Assembly: GCA_015492355.1 (NCBI GenBank)
Contig: WGFF01000023.1
Location: 1-14,063, forward strand
Direction of reading: 5' to 3'
Origin: Deltaproteobacteria bacterium
GTDB lineage: Bacteria; Desulfobacterota; GWC2-55-46; S146-73
DNA length: 14,063 nucleotides
In this document: positions 1 to 5,972 of the stretch, one piece after another
How positions within the stretch are numbered: the stretch's first letter is position 1
How the letters are laid out: every line of letters begins with the position of its first letter
Notes under the pieces: generated by a model
The model's input: the letters and a program-made list of their open reading frames with translations, nothing else
Database searches by the model: none
What the model was told of the DNA's origin: nothing
Position numbers and translations under genes: made by a program

Positions 1-96
1 ATTAACGACAGAAACCGGGCGATTGGCTTATTGGGGTACTGGTCAGCCTATTGCAACAGCTGGTTTACGGGTTTTCTGATAAAAATCATATTTATG

Positions 97-125
97 TTTT
101 CACGTTGATTGTAAGATGATATATT
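97..125 (+). promoter_or_regulatory. Candidate sigma70 promoter for hemerythrin cluster
   Basis: TTTTCA (97-102) and TATATT (120-125) are separated by 17 bases. The -10 matches the consensus at five of six positions and the -35 at four. Transcription would begin near 132, at the edge of the palindromic repeat, giving a leader of about 210 bases. This is motif matching only. Confidence 0.35.
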
Positions 126-132
126 AGTGAGG

Positions 133-185
133 TCTTACGAAGTCCGCCAGGATGTCCCGCCCTGTGGGCGGGGATGAAATGGCGG
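133..185 (+). repeat. Palindromic dispersed repeat, copy 1
   Basis: This is a two-tier stem-loop. The outer arms are CCGCCA (144-149) and TGGCGG (180-185); the inner arms are CCCGCCC (156-162) and GGGCGGG (166-172) with loop TGT. The segment 133-176 matches the reverse complement of 5911-5954 at 37 of 44 positions. In the second copy the outer arms read CTGCCA and TGGCAG, a compensatory C-G to T-A change that keeps the pairing. The far outer arm (TTTACGAG type) is present on the left here as TCTTACGAA but has no partner on the right, so this copy looks partly decayed. Confidence 0.7.
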
Positions 186-222
186 GGTGAAGGATGTTGG
201 TAAAAAAGTGTTTTCCCCTGCC

Positions 223-264
223 CCCTTTCCCAAAAGATTTTAGACCAGAAGTTTTGGGGAAGGG
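223..264 (+). repeat. Imperfect inverted repeat in leader
   Basis: The left arm CCCTTTCCCAAAA (223-235) pairs with TTTTGGGGAAGGG (252-264), giving 13 pairs including one G-U, around a 16-base loop. No T-tract follows on either side, so it does not look like a simple terminator. It sits between the repeat copy and the perfect hairpin at 269-304. Confidence 0.6.
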
Positions 265-268
265 AGGT

Positions 269-304
269 TGAGGGAAACCCCTTTTACAAAAGGGGTTTCC
301 CTCA
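269..304 (+). repeat. Perfect 17-bp hairpin upstream of hemerythrin gene
   Basis: The left arm TGAGGGAAACCCCTTTT (269-285) is the exact reverse complement of 288-304, with only AC between them. It ends 41 bases before the hemerythrin start codon and has no T-tract, so it is more likely an mRNA structure, a processing or stability element, or a mobile repeat than a terminator. Confidence 0.75.
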
Positions 305-345
305 GGATACAGACAAAAAAAATACAGAAAGGAGGTAAAGAAAGA

Positions 346-828
346 ATGGCAACCTTAGACCCCATAGCAGAGTTCAGAGAGGATCACAGAAAGGTAAGGG
401 ATGGTATACTCGATCTTACAGATGCCCTTGGCAGAAGGGATATAGCAAGGGCAAAGGAGATACTCATGGAGTTAAACAACCTTGTGGGTCCACACTTCAG
501 GTACGAGGAAGAGAGCCTCTATCCTGCACTGAGGACTTTCCTCGGCGAGTATGTGGATCAGCTCCTCAACGAGCATAACAATGTCATAGAGACTGCCAAG
601 GCATGCCTGAATCTACTCAGCAAGGAGAGCCTCACAGAGCAGGAGGCAGAGGATGCCAGAAAGGCAGCCATGTCCCTTCTTGTTCATGTAAGCAACTGTG
701 ATGGACTGGCTATACTATCAGAGAGGTTCAGTCAGTCAGACCTCGAGGAACTCGGCAGAAAGTACGAAGAGGCAAGAAAACAGGGTGTACCACTTCTTGA
801 GTGGGCAGATACGATAAGGGGAAAATAA
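346..828 (+). CDS. Hemerythrin-like (HHE) domain protein
   Basis: This is a 160-residue protein made almost entirely of one hemerythrin HHE cation-binding four-helix bundle. Family members hold a di-iron centre that binds O2 or NO or helps handle oxidative and nitrosative stress. Probable ligands are His14, His50 with Glu54 (HxxxE), His77, and His114 with Asp119 (HxxxxD). No signal peptide or membrane segment is seen, so it should be cytoplasmic. The start is the ATG at 346, preceded by AAAGGAGGT (328-336); the frame extends back to 268 but that stretch overlaps a hairpin. It is first in a four-gene same-strand cluster, 21 bases ahead of a DsrE-family gene. The domain call is secure; the ligand (O2, NO, iron) is not. 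Confidence 0.85.
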   Translation: MATLDPIAEFREDHRKVRDGILDLTDALGRRDIARAKEILMELNNLVGPHFRYEEESLYPALRTFLGEYVDQLLNEHNNVIETAKACLNLLSKESLTEQEAEDARKAAMSLLVHVSNCDGLAILSERFSQSDLEELGRKYEEARKQGVPLLEWADTIRGK

Positions 829-849
829 ACCGTACAGGGAACCGCAGAG

Positions 850-1260
850 ATGAAAAGATGCTGTATATTCCTTCACTCAGGTGAGTTTGACAGGGCATAC
901 CAGGCGTTCTCCATAACAAATGTTTTACTTGCAATGGGGGGTGAGGTTCATATATTCTTAAGTTACGGTGGATTACGGCGTTTTGTGAAGGGCAACCTTG
1001 ACAGGGTGGTCATAGATAGTAAGGAGCCACCCTTCAGGGAGGAGTTCGAAAGACATCTTGAGAAGGGGACCATCGACCCTATAAGCGAGATGGTGGATAC
1101 AGCCAAGAGGTTCGGGAATCTCAAGATATACGCCTGTACCGCATCCATGGCTGTACTGAACATATCAAGGGACGAACTTCTCGATGTGGTGGACTCGAGC
1201 ATGGGACTTGTGAGCTTCCTTAACATAGTAAAGGATGCATACCTTGTGCTCTACATCTGA
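850..1260 (+). CDS. DsrE/F-family protein (sulfur-relay-like)
   Basis: This 136-residue protein resembles the DsrE/DsrF/YrkE-like family, small alpha/beta proteins that often carry persulfide sulfur on a conserved cysteine. Visible features are a beta strand with HSGEFDRA near residues 9-16, a helix followed by GGEVHIFLSYGGL (30-42), and the C-terminal KIYACTASM segment (92-100), where Cys96 is at the usual sulfur-carrying place. Cys4 and Cys5 lie in the first strand. It is a single soluble domain. The ribosome site is weak (AGGGAA at 836-841). It is 21 bases after the hemerythrin gene and 8 before the DUF488 gene, so it is probably co-transcribed. A role in sulfur transfer or thiol redox is inferred; no dsrAB or other sulfur genes lie in the window. 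Confidence 0.75.
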   Translation: MKRCCIFLHSGEFDRAYQAFSITNVLLAMGGEVHIFLSYGGLRRFVKGNLDRVVIDSKEPPFREEFERHLEKGTIDPISEMVDTAKRFGNLKIYACTASMAVLNISRDELLDVVDSSMGLVSFLNIVKDAYLVLYI

Positions 1261-1268
1261 AGGTGGAT

Positions 1269-1646
1269 ATGAAGAGGGGTGTGATATCCACAAAAAGGGT
1301 CTATGAGCCACGTTCTGAAGACGACGGGCTTAGGGTGCTTGTAACGAGATACTGGCCCAGGGGCATAAGGAAGGACGATGTGGATGTATGGTTCAGGGAA
1401 CTCGGACCAGAAAGGGGGCTCATAAGGGAGTGGAAGACACGTAAGATATCCTGGGAGGAGTTCAAGGGCAGATACCTCAACGAATACAAGGTCTCAACAG
1501 AAAAGAAGACCTCCCTTGAGGAGCTCAAAAGGATCATGAAGAAGGGGAGGATAACCCTTCTCTGTACGTGTATGGACGAGGAGATGTGTCATCGTGGTAT
1601 CCTCAAGGGGCTTCTCCTTGGAAAGAGGGGAATCCATGCGGGATAA
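1269..1646 (+). CDS. DUF488 family protein (YeaO-like)
   Basis: This 125-residue protein belongs to the DUF488 family. Diagnostic parts are the N-terminal KRVYEPR (9-15), LVTRYWPRGI (24-33), the WEEFKGRY segment (62-69), and the C-terminal TLLCTCMDEEMCHRGILK (97-114) containing Cys99, Cys101, Cys107 and His108. The biochemical role is unknown; members often sit beside stress or redox genes. I chose the ATG at 1269, which has GAAGGTGG just upstream; an in-frame GTG at 1263 is possible but lies inside that ribosome site. It begins 8 bases after the DsrE-family gene, which suggests translational coupling. The cysteine cluster fits a metal- or thiol-dependent role, but that is inference. Confidence 0.8.
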   Translation: MKRGVISTKRVYEPRSEDDGLRVLVTRYWPRGIRKDDVDVWFRELGPERGLIREWKTRKISWEEFKGRYLNEYKVSTEKKTSLEELKRIMKKGRITLLCTCMDEEMCHRGILKGLLLGKRGIHAG

Positions 1647-1672
1647 TCTCCAAAACAACGGAGGATGGTACC

Positions 1673-2161
1673 ATGGAAGGGGGTAGGTTTTTCAAGATAT
1701 TGAAGGCTTTTTTCCTGAACCACTGGGGAGGGCTCGTCCTTGCAACAGGGCTGATACATATAGTTATCGGTGGATACCTCGTATCACAGAGGTACCTTCC
1801 ACTTATGTACGGTGACGAGACCATGGGCACTGTTGTGGAGAAAAAGCCGGTACGTGTCTCAAGGAAGCTTATATCCTACAGGATAGTCTACCAGTTTAAA
1901 GACCTTACCGGCAATACCTTCAAGGATGAGGCACCTGTTGCAAAGGAGATATTTAAAAGGCTCCATGTGGGTGATGCCATAAAGACCACCTACTTTAAGC
2001 TCATTCCATCGGTACATTTTGTGGAAGGGGGACTGAGTTCAGGGATAGGACACATACTTACCATTGTTGGAATAGGTATCACCATGTGCGGTATGCTCCT
2101 TTTTCTTGTGGAACTGCGGAAGGTAAGGGATGGTGAGCCCGGTAACATACTCTCTACCTGA
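1673..2161 (+). CDS. DUF3592-like membrane protein
   Basis: A 162-residue protein with one hydrophobic helix near the N-terminus (about 18-38) and another near the C-terminus (about 123-146). They flank a beta-rich loop of about 80 residues that starts MGTVVEKKPV and includes YRIVYQFKDLTG and a VGDAIKTTYF turn. This layout matches DUF3592 proteins, whose function is unknown. The loop is probably outside the cytoplasm. The start is the ATG at 1673, preceded by GGAGG (1660-1664) at 8-base spacing; the frame is open further upstream, but that part overlaps the DUF488 gene in another frame. It is last of the four-gene cluster, 26 bases after DUF488. Family assignment rests on topology and a few motifs, so it is moderate. 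Confidence 0.6.
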   Translation: MEGGRFFKILKAFFLNHWGGLVLATGLIHIVIGGYLVSQRYLPLMYGDETMGTVVEKKPVRVSRKLISYRIVYQFKDLTGNTFKDEAPVAKEIFKRLHVGDAIKTTYFKLIPSVHFVEGGLSSGIGHILTIVGIGITMCGMLLFLVELRKVRDGEPGNILST

Positions 2162-2222
2162 CCCCTGAAAACAGGTTCAGGACCCTCAGCGATACTACCA
2201 CCAAGTATACCAAAGACCTCTA

Positions 2223-2273
2223 CCCACCAAAATCCTTTCTAAAATAATTCACATGGTGGGGAGGGGATTTTTT
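2223..2273 (+). terminator. Possible terminator of hemerythrin cluster
   Basis: CCCACCA (2223-2229) pairs with TGGTGGG (2254-2260). The overlapping AAAATCC (2229-2235) can pair instead with GGATTTT (2265-2271), which runs into a six-T tract (2268-2273). The loops are long (24-29 bases), so this is a weak call. Confidence 0.3.
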
Positions 2274-2301
2274 ATAAGTTTTAGAGACTTGGCAATTTCC
2301 C

Positions 2302-2316
2302 TTTTACGAGCCTGCC
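2302..2316 (+). repeat. Possible fragment of the palindromic repeat
   Basis: TTTTACGAGCCTGCC resembles the left arm of the palindrome at 5897-5912, differing mainly by loss of one base after CGAG. No matching right arm is seen nearby. It may be a relic half-copy or chance similarity. Confidence 0.3.
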
Positions 2317-2472
2317 CATAAGTGTACATCTAAGTATCTGGTATGGATGGCTGTGGAAGGACACAAGATGGCACACCCTCTTGTATTACATCATGGGTGG
2401 TGCTCGTTTGCCAGGTTTTTTTTAGATGGGGTGTGGCTCTGGTGGTTTTAGGGGAAGGGATTTCTTCTTAAG

Positions 2473-2507
2473 AAGAAAAGCCCTGCCATAAAGACAGGGC
2501 TTTTCTT
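2473..2507 (-). terminator. Bidirectional terminator downstream of hsp20
   Basis: The arms AAGAAAAGCCCTG (2473-2485) and CAGGGCTTTTCTT (2495-2507) are perfectly complementary over 13 bases with a 9-base loop, with T-rich runs at both ends. It begins 17 bases past the hsp20 stop codon on the minus strand and could also stop forward transcription from the hemerythrin cluster. Confidence 0.85.
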
Positions 2508-2524
2508 AGATGGTTACAGAAGAG

Positions 2525-2992
2525 TTACGCTGCCCTCTTTGCCTCTTTACCCTCTACCTCCACAGTAACCTTCCTGGGAAGTGCCTCTTTCTTCGCGGGC
2601 ATGGTTATCTCGAGCACACCATTTTTATAGCTCGCATGGACCTTCTCTGTGTCTATACCCTCTGGCAGTGTCAGGCATCTCTCGAATGCACCATAGGCAG
2701 TCTCCTTGAGGATGTAATCACCCTCCTTTTCCTCCTCAACAGCCTTTCTCTCGCCCTTGATTACGAGCTGGTTACCTACAATAGATATATCCAGGTCCTT
2801 CGGGTCTATACCGGGTAGGTCAACCTTTACAACGAGGGAGTTCTTTTTCATGTAGCTCTCAACAGCAGGGAACCACTCACCCTTGAAGAGACCAGGGGTA
2901 AGGCTTTCGAGTGTTCTCTTAAAGAATTCGTCCATCTCTCTGTGGATGGTAGAGAGTTCTTTGAAGGGATCCCATCTCCTCAGTGCCAGCAT
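2525..2992 (-). CDS. Hsp20/alpha-crystallin small heat-shock protein
   Basis: This 155-residue cytoplasmic chaperone of the Hsp20 family holds unfolding proteins as an ATP-independent oligomer. It opens with RRWDPFKEL, typical of bacterial class A small heat-shock proteins. The alpha-crystallin domain spans about 43-133, with VKVDLPGIDPKDLDI (55-69), the GAFERCLTLP segment (101-110) and the NGVLEITMP signature (124-132). A C-terminal VTVEV (142-146) resembles the IxI/V oligomer contact. I chose the ATG at 2992, which sits 8 bases after GGAGG; the longer frame's GTG at 3001 lies inside that ribosome site. It has its own strong promoter (3037-3065) and terminator (2473-2507), so it is probably a single-gene unit. 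No CIRCE operator is visible. Confidence 0.95.
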   Translation of the reverse strand: MLALRRWDPFKELSTIHREMDEFFKRTLESLTPGLFKGEWFPAVESYMKKNSLVVKVDLPGIDPKDLDISIVGNQLVIKGERKAVEEEKEGDYILKETAYGAFERCLTLPEGIDTEKVHASYKNGVLEITMPAKKEALPRKVTVEVEGKEAKRAA

Positions 2993-3036
2993 ATCACTCA
3001 CCTCCTTTTAAGCCGCCTTATTATCCTCCTACTTTA

Positions 3037-3065
3037 AATATAGTCCCGAAACCCCTGGATGTCAA
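3037..3065 (-). promoter_or_regulatory. Sigma70-type promoter of hsp20
   Basis: On the minus strand TTGACA (3065-3060) is followed after exactly 17 bases by TATATT (3042-3037). The -35 is a perfect consensus and the -10 matches five of six. Transcription should start near 3030, giving a leader of about 38 bases before the ATG at 2992. Confidence 0.8.
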
Positions 3066-3135
3066 ATCCCGGGCGTTCTTTTTCATTTCAAAAAAAATGA
3101 TGGTAAAATAAGGACTTACAAGATATGAAAGGTTC

Positions 3136-4260
3136 TTATAAGAAGGGACAGACCTTACCTTCTGCCACGGTTACCCTATTCTTTCCAGATTGTTTAGATC
3201 GGTACATGGCTATGTCTGCCTGTTTTATGAGTACCTCCTGGACAGCACTTGTTGAGGAGCCATGGGGTTCAACATTCGCCCTGAGGGATGCCACCCCGAT
3301 ACTGCTGGTTATCACCCCGCTTATGCGTACATTCTTCTTTCCGCTCGGCACGAATTTAAGGAACTCGTATGCCTCTATCTCCTTTCTGAGCCCCTCTGCG
3401 TATTCGAGTGCCCTTTCTATGCCATGACCCGGCAGTATTACAACGAACTCGTCACCACCGTATCTTGCCACAACAGCATTGGTTCCATGGAAGTAAGCCG
3501 AAAGCAATCCCCCTATCTCTGTCAGCACCTGGCTTCCTATGAGGTGTCCGTAGGAGTCGTTCACCTCCTTGAACCTGTCGAGATCGAGAAAGAGAAGGCT
3601 CACATCACTGTCTTTTCTGAGAGCCTTTGAGAGTTCCTTGTTAAGGCGATCGAAAAAGTACCTGTCGTTATATAGCCCTGTGAGGTTGTCCCTTATGGAG
3701 AGCTCACCAAATCTTTTGGCATCGAGGGAGTTCTGTATCAGGGTGGAGGTATAGCCTGCAAATATCCTCAGAAGGGTAAGGTCATTGGCATCGTAGTTTA
3801 TCTTGCCGAGGCGGTTTATGAGTTCTATAACACCTACGGTGGTGTTCCTTATCTTTATCGGGGCACATATTATAGATTTGGTCTGGAAGTTTATCTTCTT
3901 GTCTATCTCGGAGTAAAAGTACCTGTCCTCTACGGCTTTCTTGCTTATATAGGATCTGCCTGTCCTGTAGGTTCTGCCAGCAATTCCCATGGTACTCGGC
4001 AGGGATGTGCCTACAAGGGAGGAGGAATTTTTGCCAAAACATGCAACAAAGTAAAGGAGTCCGGATTTTTTCCTGTTCTTGTTGAGCACTGGATCGTCCA
4101 GAAGTATGGAGCCTGACTCAGAGGGGACGAATTTGTTAGCCCATGAGAGTATTTCCTTGAGTACAGCCTTCAGGTCTACCTGTTCTGGTTTTTCCTCGTC
4201 TTTTCTCTTCCTCTCCAGTACTCGATCGAGTATCTGCCTGTCTGCGACATATATCCTCAA
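3136..4260 (-). CDS. GAF-GGDEF diguanylate cyclase
   Basis: A 374-residue soluble protein expected to make cyclic-di-GMP from two GTP. The N-terminal half (about 30-180) is a GAF sensory domain, with a CAPIKIRNTTVGVIELIN strand-turn (132-149). The GGDEF domain covers about 185-367: DNLTGLYNDRYF (191-202), metal-binding LFLDLDRFKEVND (223-235), and an intact RYGGDEF (266-272). The four residues where the inhibitory RxxD I-site would lie are GTNA (259-262), so product inhibition by that site appears absent. The start is TTG at 4260, with GAGAGGTG about 6 bases upstream; the next ATG would cut into the GAF domain. There is no membrane segment. It lies downstream of pgsA on the same strand with a 182-base gap, so it may have its own promoter. 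The GAF ligand is unknown. Confidence 0.9.
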   Translation of the reverse strand: MRIYVADRQILDRVLERKRKDEEKPEQVDLKAVLKEILSWANKFVPSESGSILLDDPVLNKNRKKSGLLYFVACFGKNSSSLVGTSLPSTMGIAGRTYRTGRSYISKKAVEDRYFYSEIDKKINFQTKSIICAPIKIRNTTVGVIELINRLGKINYDANDLTLLRIFAGYTSTLIQNSLDAKRFGELSIRDNLTGLYNDRYFFDRLNKELSKALRKDSDVSLLFLDLDRFKEVNDSYGHLIGSQVLTEIGGLLSAYFHGTNAVVARYGGDEFVVILPGHGIERALEYAEGLRKEIEAYEFLKFVPSGKKNVRISGVITSSIGVASLRANVEPHGSSTSAVQEVLIKQADIAMYRSKQSGKNRVTVAEGKVCPFL

Positions 4261-4298
4261 GGACTACACCTCTCACCAAGTCATGATAAACCCTATAA

Positions 4299-4328
4299 AA
4301 GATATCATATTATTCCATAAACTGTAAA
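4299..4328 (-). promoter_or_regulatory. Weak candidate promoter of the GGDEF gene
   Basis: On the minus strand TTTACA (4328-4323) is followed after 18 bases by TATCTT (4304-4299). Directly upstream lies an inverted repeat, GGTAAGG (4331-4337) with CCTTACC (4351-4357), which could be an operator. The 182-base gap between pgsA and the GGDEF gene supports a separate promoter, but the match is mediocre. Confidence 0.3.
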
Positions 4329-4442
4329 CAGGTAAGGAAAAAATAAGAGCCCTTACCCTGAGTGTTCCTGCTGGCAAAGGCACATCCCGCAATGAAGATG
4401 GCCATTTTTAATCTATTCAATAAGGCTATGTATTTCAGTATA

Positions 4443-5015
4443 TTACGACGATTCTTTTAGAATAGTATTTAAGAATTTTACGAAGTAATCGACTCCCGAC
4501 CAGATGGTTACAATAAAGGCAACCCAGAGAAGAACCGTTCCAATGAGGTGAAAGTCTATACCAAAGATGGGGTAGTGTATGAGAAGAGGAATCAGGGATG
4601 CTATCTGTGCGACTGTCTTGAACTTGCCCAGCGCACTCGCACTTATGACCACACCATCCTTCGATGCGATTGCCCTGAGCCCTGTAACCGCTATCTCTCT
4701 GCCCACTATGAGGGCTATCATCCATGCGGGCACTCGCCCTAAGGGGATGAGCATTATAAACGCTGTCATTATGAGCAGTTTATCCGCAAGGGGATCGAGG
4801 AATTTGCCGAGGGATGTGGTTATACCCATCTTCCTTGCAAGGTAGCCATCGAGCCAGTCGGTTATGCATACGATTATGAAGACCACAGCAGAAAGGATAC
4901 TCAAAAACTTCCCAGGAGAAAGGAGCAGTAACACCATAAACGGTACCGTACCTATCCTTATAATAGAAAGGATATTGGGAAGGGTATAGAGATCTGACCT
5001 TTTGTCCAAAGCCAT
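4443..5015 (-). CDS. pgsA: CDP-diacylglycerol-glycerol-3-phosphate 3-phosphatidyltransferase
   Basis: PgsA joins CDP-diacylglycerol and glycerol-3-phosphate into phosphatidylglycerophosphate, the committed step to phosphatidylglycerol and cardiolipin, in the inner membrane. The CDP-alcohol phosphatidyltransferase signature is complete: Asp56-Gly57, Ala60-Arg61, Gly70, Asp74 and Asp78, spaced D-G-x2-A-R-x8-G-x3-D-x3-D. The N-terminal TLPNILSIIRI and several hydrophobic helices are typical of PgsA. I use the ATG at 5015 (190 residues, close to the usual 180-200). A TTG at 5036, only 3 bases after the transglycosylase stop codon, would add seven residues; neither start has a strong ribosome site. 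It lies directly downstream of the transglycosylase gene on the same strand and is probably co-transcribed. Confidence 0.9.
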   Translation of the reverse strand: MALDKRSDLYTLPNILSIIRIGTVPFMVLLLLSPGKFLSILSAVVFIIVCITDWLDGYLARKMGITTSLGKFLDPLADKLLIMTAFIMLIPLGRVPAWMIALIVGREIAVTGLRAIASKDGVVISASALGKFKTVAQIASLIPLLIHYPIFGIDFHLIGTVLLWVAFIVTIWSGVDYFVKFLNTILKESS

Positions 5016-5039
5016 GACAACGAAAGGGAAATTCAACTT

Positions 5040-5660
5040 TTATCTGGAGCTTCTTTTGAGGAGAGCCTGGTTTTTGTACTTCCTGTAGTAGTGAAGTACC
5101 CTTTCTACAAACCTCTTGGTCTCATCAAAGGGTGGAATAGCCATGTACTTTTTTACTCTCCTCTCACCTGCATTGTATGCAGCAAGGGCAAGCTGAATAT
5201 TCCCGTTGAATTTCTTTAGTAAGTATTTCAAATACTTAACTCCACCCAGGATGTTCTCGTATGAATCATGTACGTCCCTCACCCCCATAAGCCTTGCTGT
5301 CTCTGGCATAAGTTGCATAAGCCCTCTGGCACCGTCTTCAGAGACAGCATAGGGATCGAAGTCGGACTCAACCTTGATTATCGCCTTTACAAGGCTCTCT
5401 TCCACATCGTAGAGAAAGGATGCCTCTTTGATGATATCATCGAAGGAGGTTACAAGCGATCTGGGGGGCTTGGTCTTCCCTGTCTCGTGCATCACCCATA
5501 CGAACTTCGATGAAGTGGGTACATTCGTATAATGGACAACACCATCGGAATCGACATATTTATAGATATCCGCGGATGTACTCGATGAGAGGAGATGTAC
5601 CCAGAGGGCTATAGCCCCGTATAACCATACATTGCCTGCCTTCGTACCGATCGAGATCAC
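5040..5660 (-). CDS. DUF4124 / lytic transglycosylase (SLT) protein
   Basis: A predicted periplasmic enzyme that cleaves peptidoglycan glycan strands to 1,6-anhydromuropeptides. A signal peptide spans about residues 1-30, with hydrophobic core WLYGAIALWVHLL and likely cleavage after STSA. A short DUF4124 module follows (IYKYVDSDGVVHYTNVP, about 32-48), then a goose-lysozyme-like SLT domain (about 75-190). That domain has catalytic Glu98 in KVESDFDP, then GARGLMQLMPETA (110-122) and ALAAYNAGE (158-166). The start is uncertain: GTG at 5660 or TTG at 5663 fit a GGGAG ribosome site at 9 or 6 bases, while the longest frame begins at GTG 5699 and would bury the signal peptide 13 residues in. pgsA follows almost immediately. 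DUF4124 plus SLT pairings are known; its physiological role could be wall remodelling or assembly of envelope machines. Confidence 0.88.
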   Translation of the reverse strand: MISIGTKAGNVWLYGAIALWVHLLSSSTSADIYKYVDSDGVVHYTNVPTSSKFVWVMHETGKTKPPRSLVTSFDDIIKEASFLYDVEESLVKAIIKVESDFDPYAVSEDGARGLMQLMPETARLMGVRDVHDSYENILGGVKYLKYLLKKFNGNIQLALAAYNAGERRVKKYMAIPPFDETKRFVERVLHYYRKYKNQALLKRSSR

Positions 5661-5750
5661 CAAAAAGGACTCCCTTAAAAGACCTCTACTCCAGTGCACT
5701 CCCTTTCACCCCGATGGTGGAAGGAGAGCAAAGGGGTATATTTTTCGATT

Positions 5751-5779
5751 AGTCTACAACGTGAGACCACAAAGGGCAA
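5751..5779 (-). promoter_or_regulatory. Weak candidate promoter of slt-pgsA unit
   Basis: On the minus strand TTGCCC (5779-5774) and TAGACT (5756-5751) are separated by 17 bases, each matching four of six consensus positions. It lies about 90 bases upstream of the preferred transglycosylase start. Confidence 0.25.
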
Positions 5780-5896
5780 GCATTTTTTACGAAGGCTCCT
5801 AAATCTCAAGCCCTGCAAACAGGACGGATGGGAGACCACTGTACCATGTTAATTGAGCTGTAAAACACTCCTTCTCAAATAGACCCATCCCGTGTC

Positions 5897-5953
5897 TTTA
5901 CGAGACCTGCCATCCCTGTCCACAGGGCTGGGCATCCTGGCAGACCTCGTAAA
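5897..5953 (-). repeat. Palindromic dispersed repeat, copy 2
   Basis: The outer arms TTTACGAG (5897-5904) and CTCGTAAA (5946-5953), the second arms CTGCCA (5907-5912) and TGGCAG (5938-5943), and an inner stem CCCTGT (5914-5919) with ACAGGG (5922-5927) make a nearly complete 57-bp palindrome. Reading the minus strand, 5954-5911 matches 133-176 at 37 of 44 positions. The second-arm pair differs from copy 1 by a compensatory base-pair change. Confidence 0.75.
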
Positions 5954-5972
5954 ATTTTTCATTTTTTTCATA

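Larger units (their letters stand above)
1..345 (+). other. Intergenic leader region with stacked hairpins
   Basis: No supportable gene lies in the first 345 bases. Two forward frames stay open from base 1 for about 78 and 108 bases, so the 3' tail of an upstream gene is possible, but nothing recognisable is encoded. The region holds a candidate promoter (97-125), a palindromic repeat copy (133-185), an imperfect hairpin (223-264) and a perfect hairpin (269-304). A long forward frame runs back from the hemerythrin gene to an ATG at 268, but that start lies beside the last hairpin and has no useful ribosome site, so I treat this stretch as untranslated leader. Confidence 0.6.
2162..2472. other. 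Gene-free interval between converging transcription units
   Basis: No convincing coding sequence or RNA gene is visible. It holds a possible terminator for the hemerythrin cluster (2223-2273), a 15-base fragment resembling the dispersed palindrome arm (2302-2316), an imperfect stem GCACACCC (2371-2378) with GGGTGGTGC (2395-2403) followed by an eight-T run near 2416-2423, and an 18-bp perfect palindrome TTTCTTCTT/AAGAAGAAA (2461-2478) that overlaps the start of the hsp20 terminator. Confidence 0.55.

Noticed and set aside
1..108. Short frames open at the window start
   Set aside because: Two overlapping forward frames are equally open, neither has recognisable motifs, and chance can explain their length.
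268..345. N-terminal extension of the hemerythrin protein from ATG 268
   Set aside because: It overlaps a perfect hairpin, has no good ribosome site and adds unrelated residues; ATG 346 follows a strong AGGAGGT-like site.
2369..2386. Possible sigma54 promoter beginning TGGCAC
   Set aside because: The GC of the -12 element is not at the required distance from GG, and no plus-strand gene lies downstream.
2510..2818. Plus-strand reading frame opposite hsp20
   Set aside because: It mirrors a well-supported Hsp20 gene and has no motifs of its own.
3002..3135. CIRCE or similar heat-shock operator before hsp20
   Set aside because: No TTAGCACTC-N9-GAGTGCTAA-like repeat is present; only a sigma70 promoter is visible.
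5897..5953. Terminator for a neighbouring gene
   Set aside because: The flanking genes diverge from this region, so neither needs a terminator here, and the element is related to another copy in a leader region.
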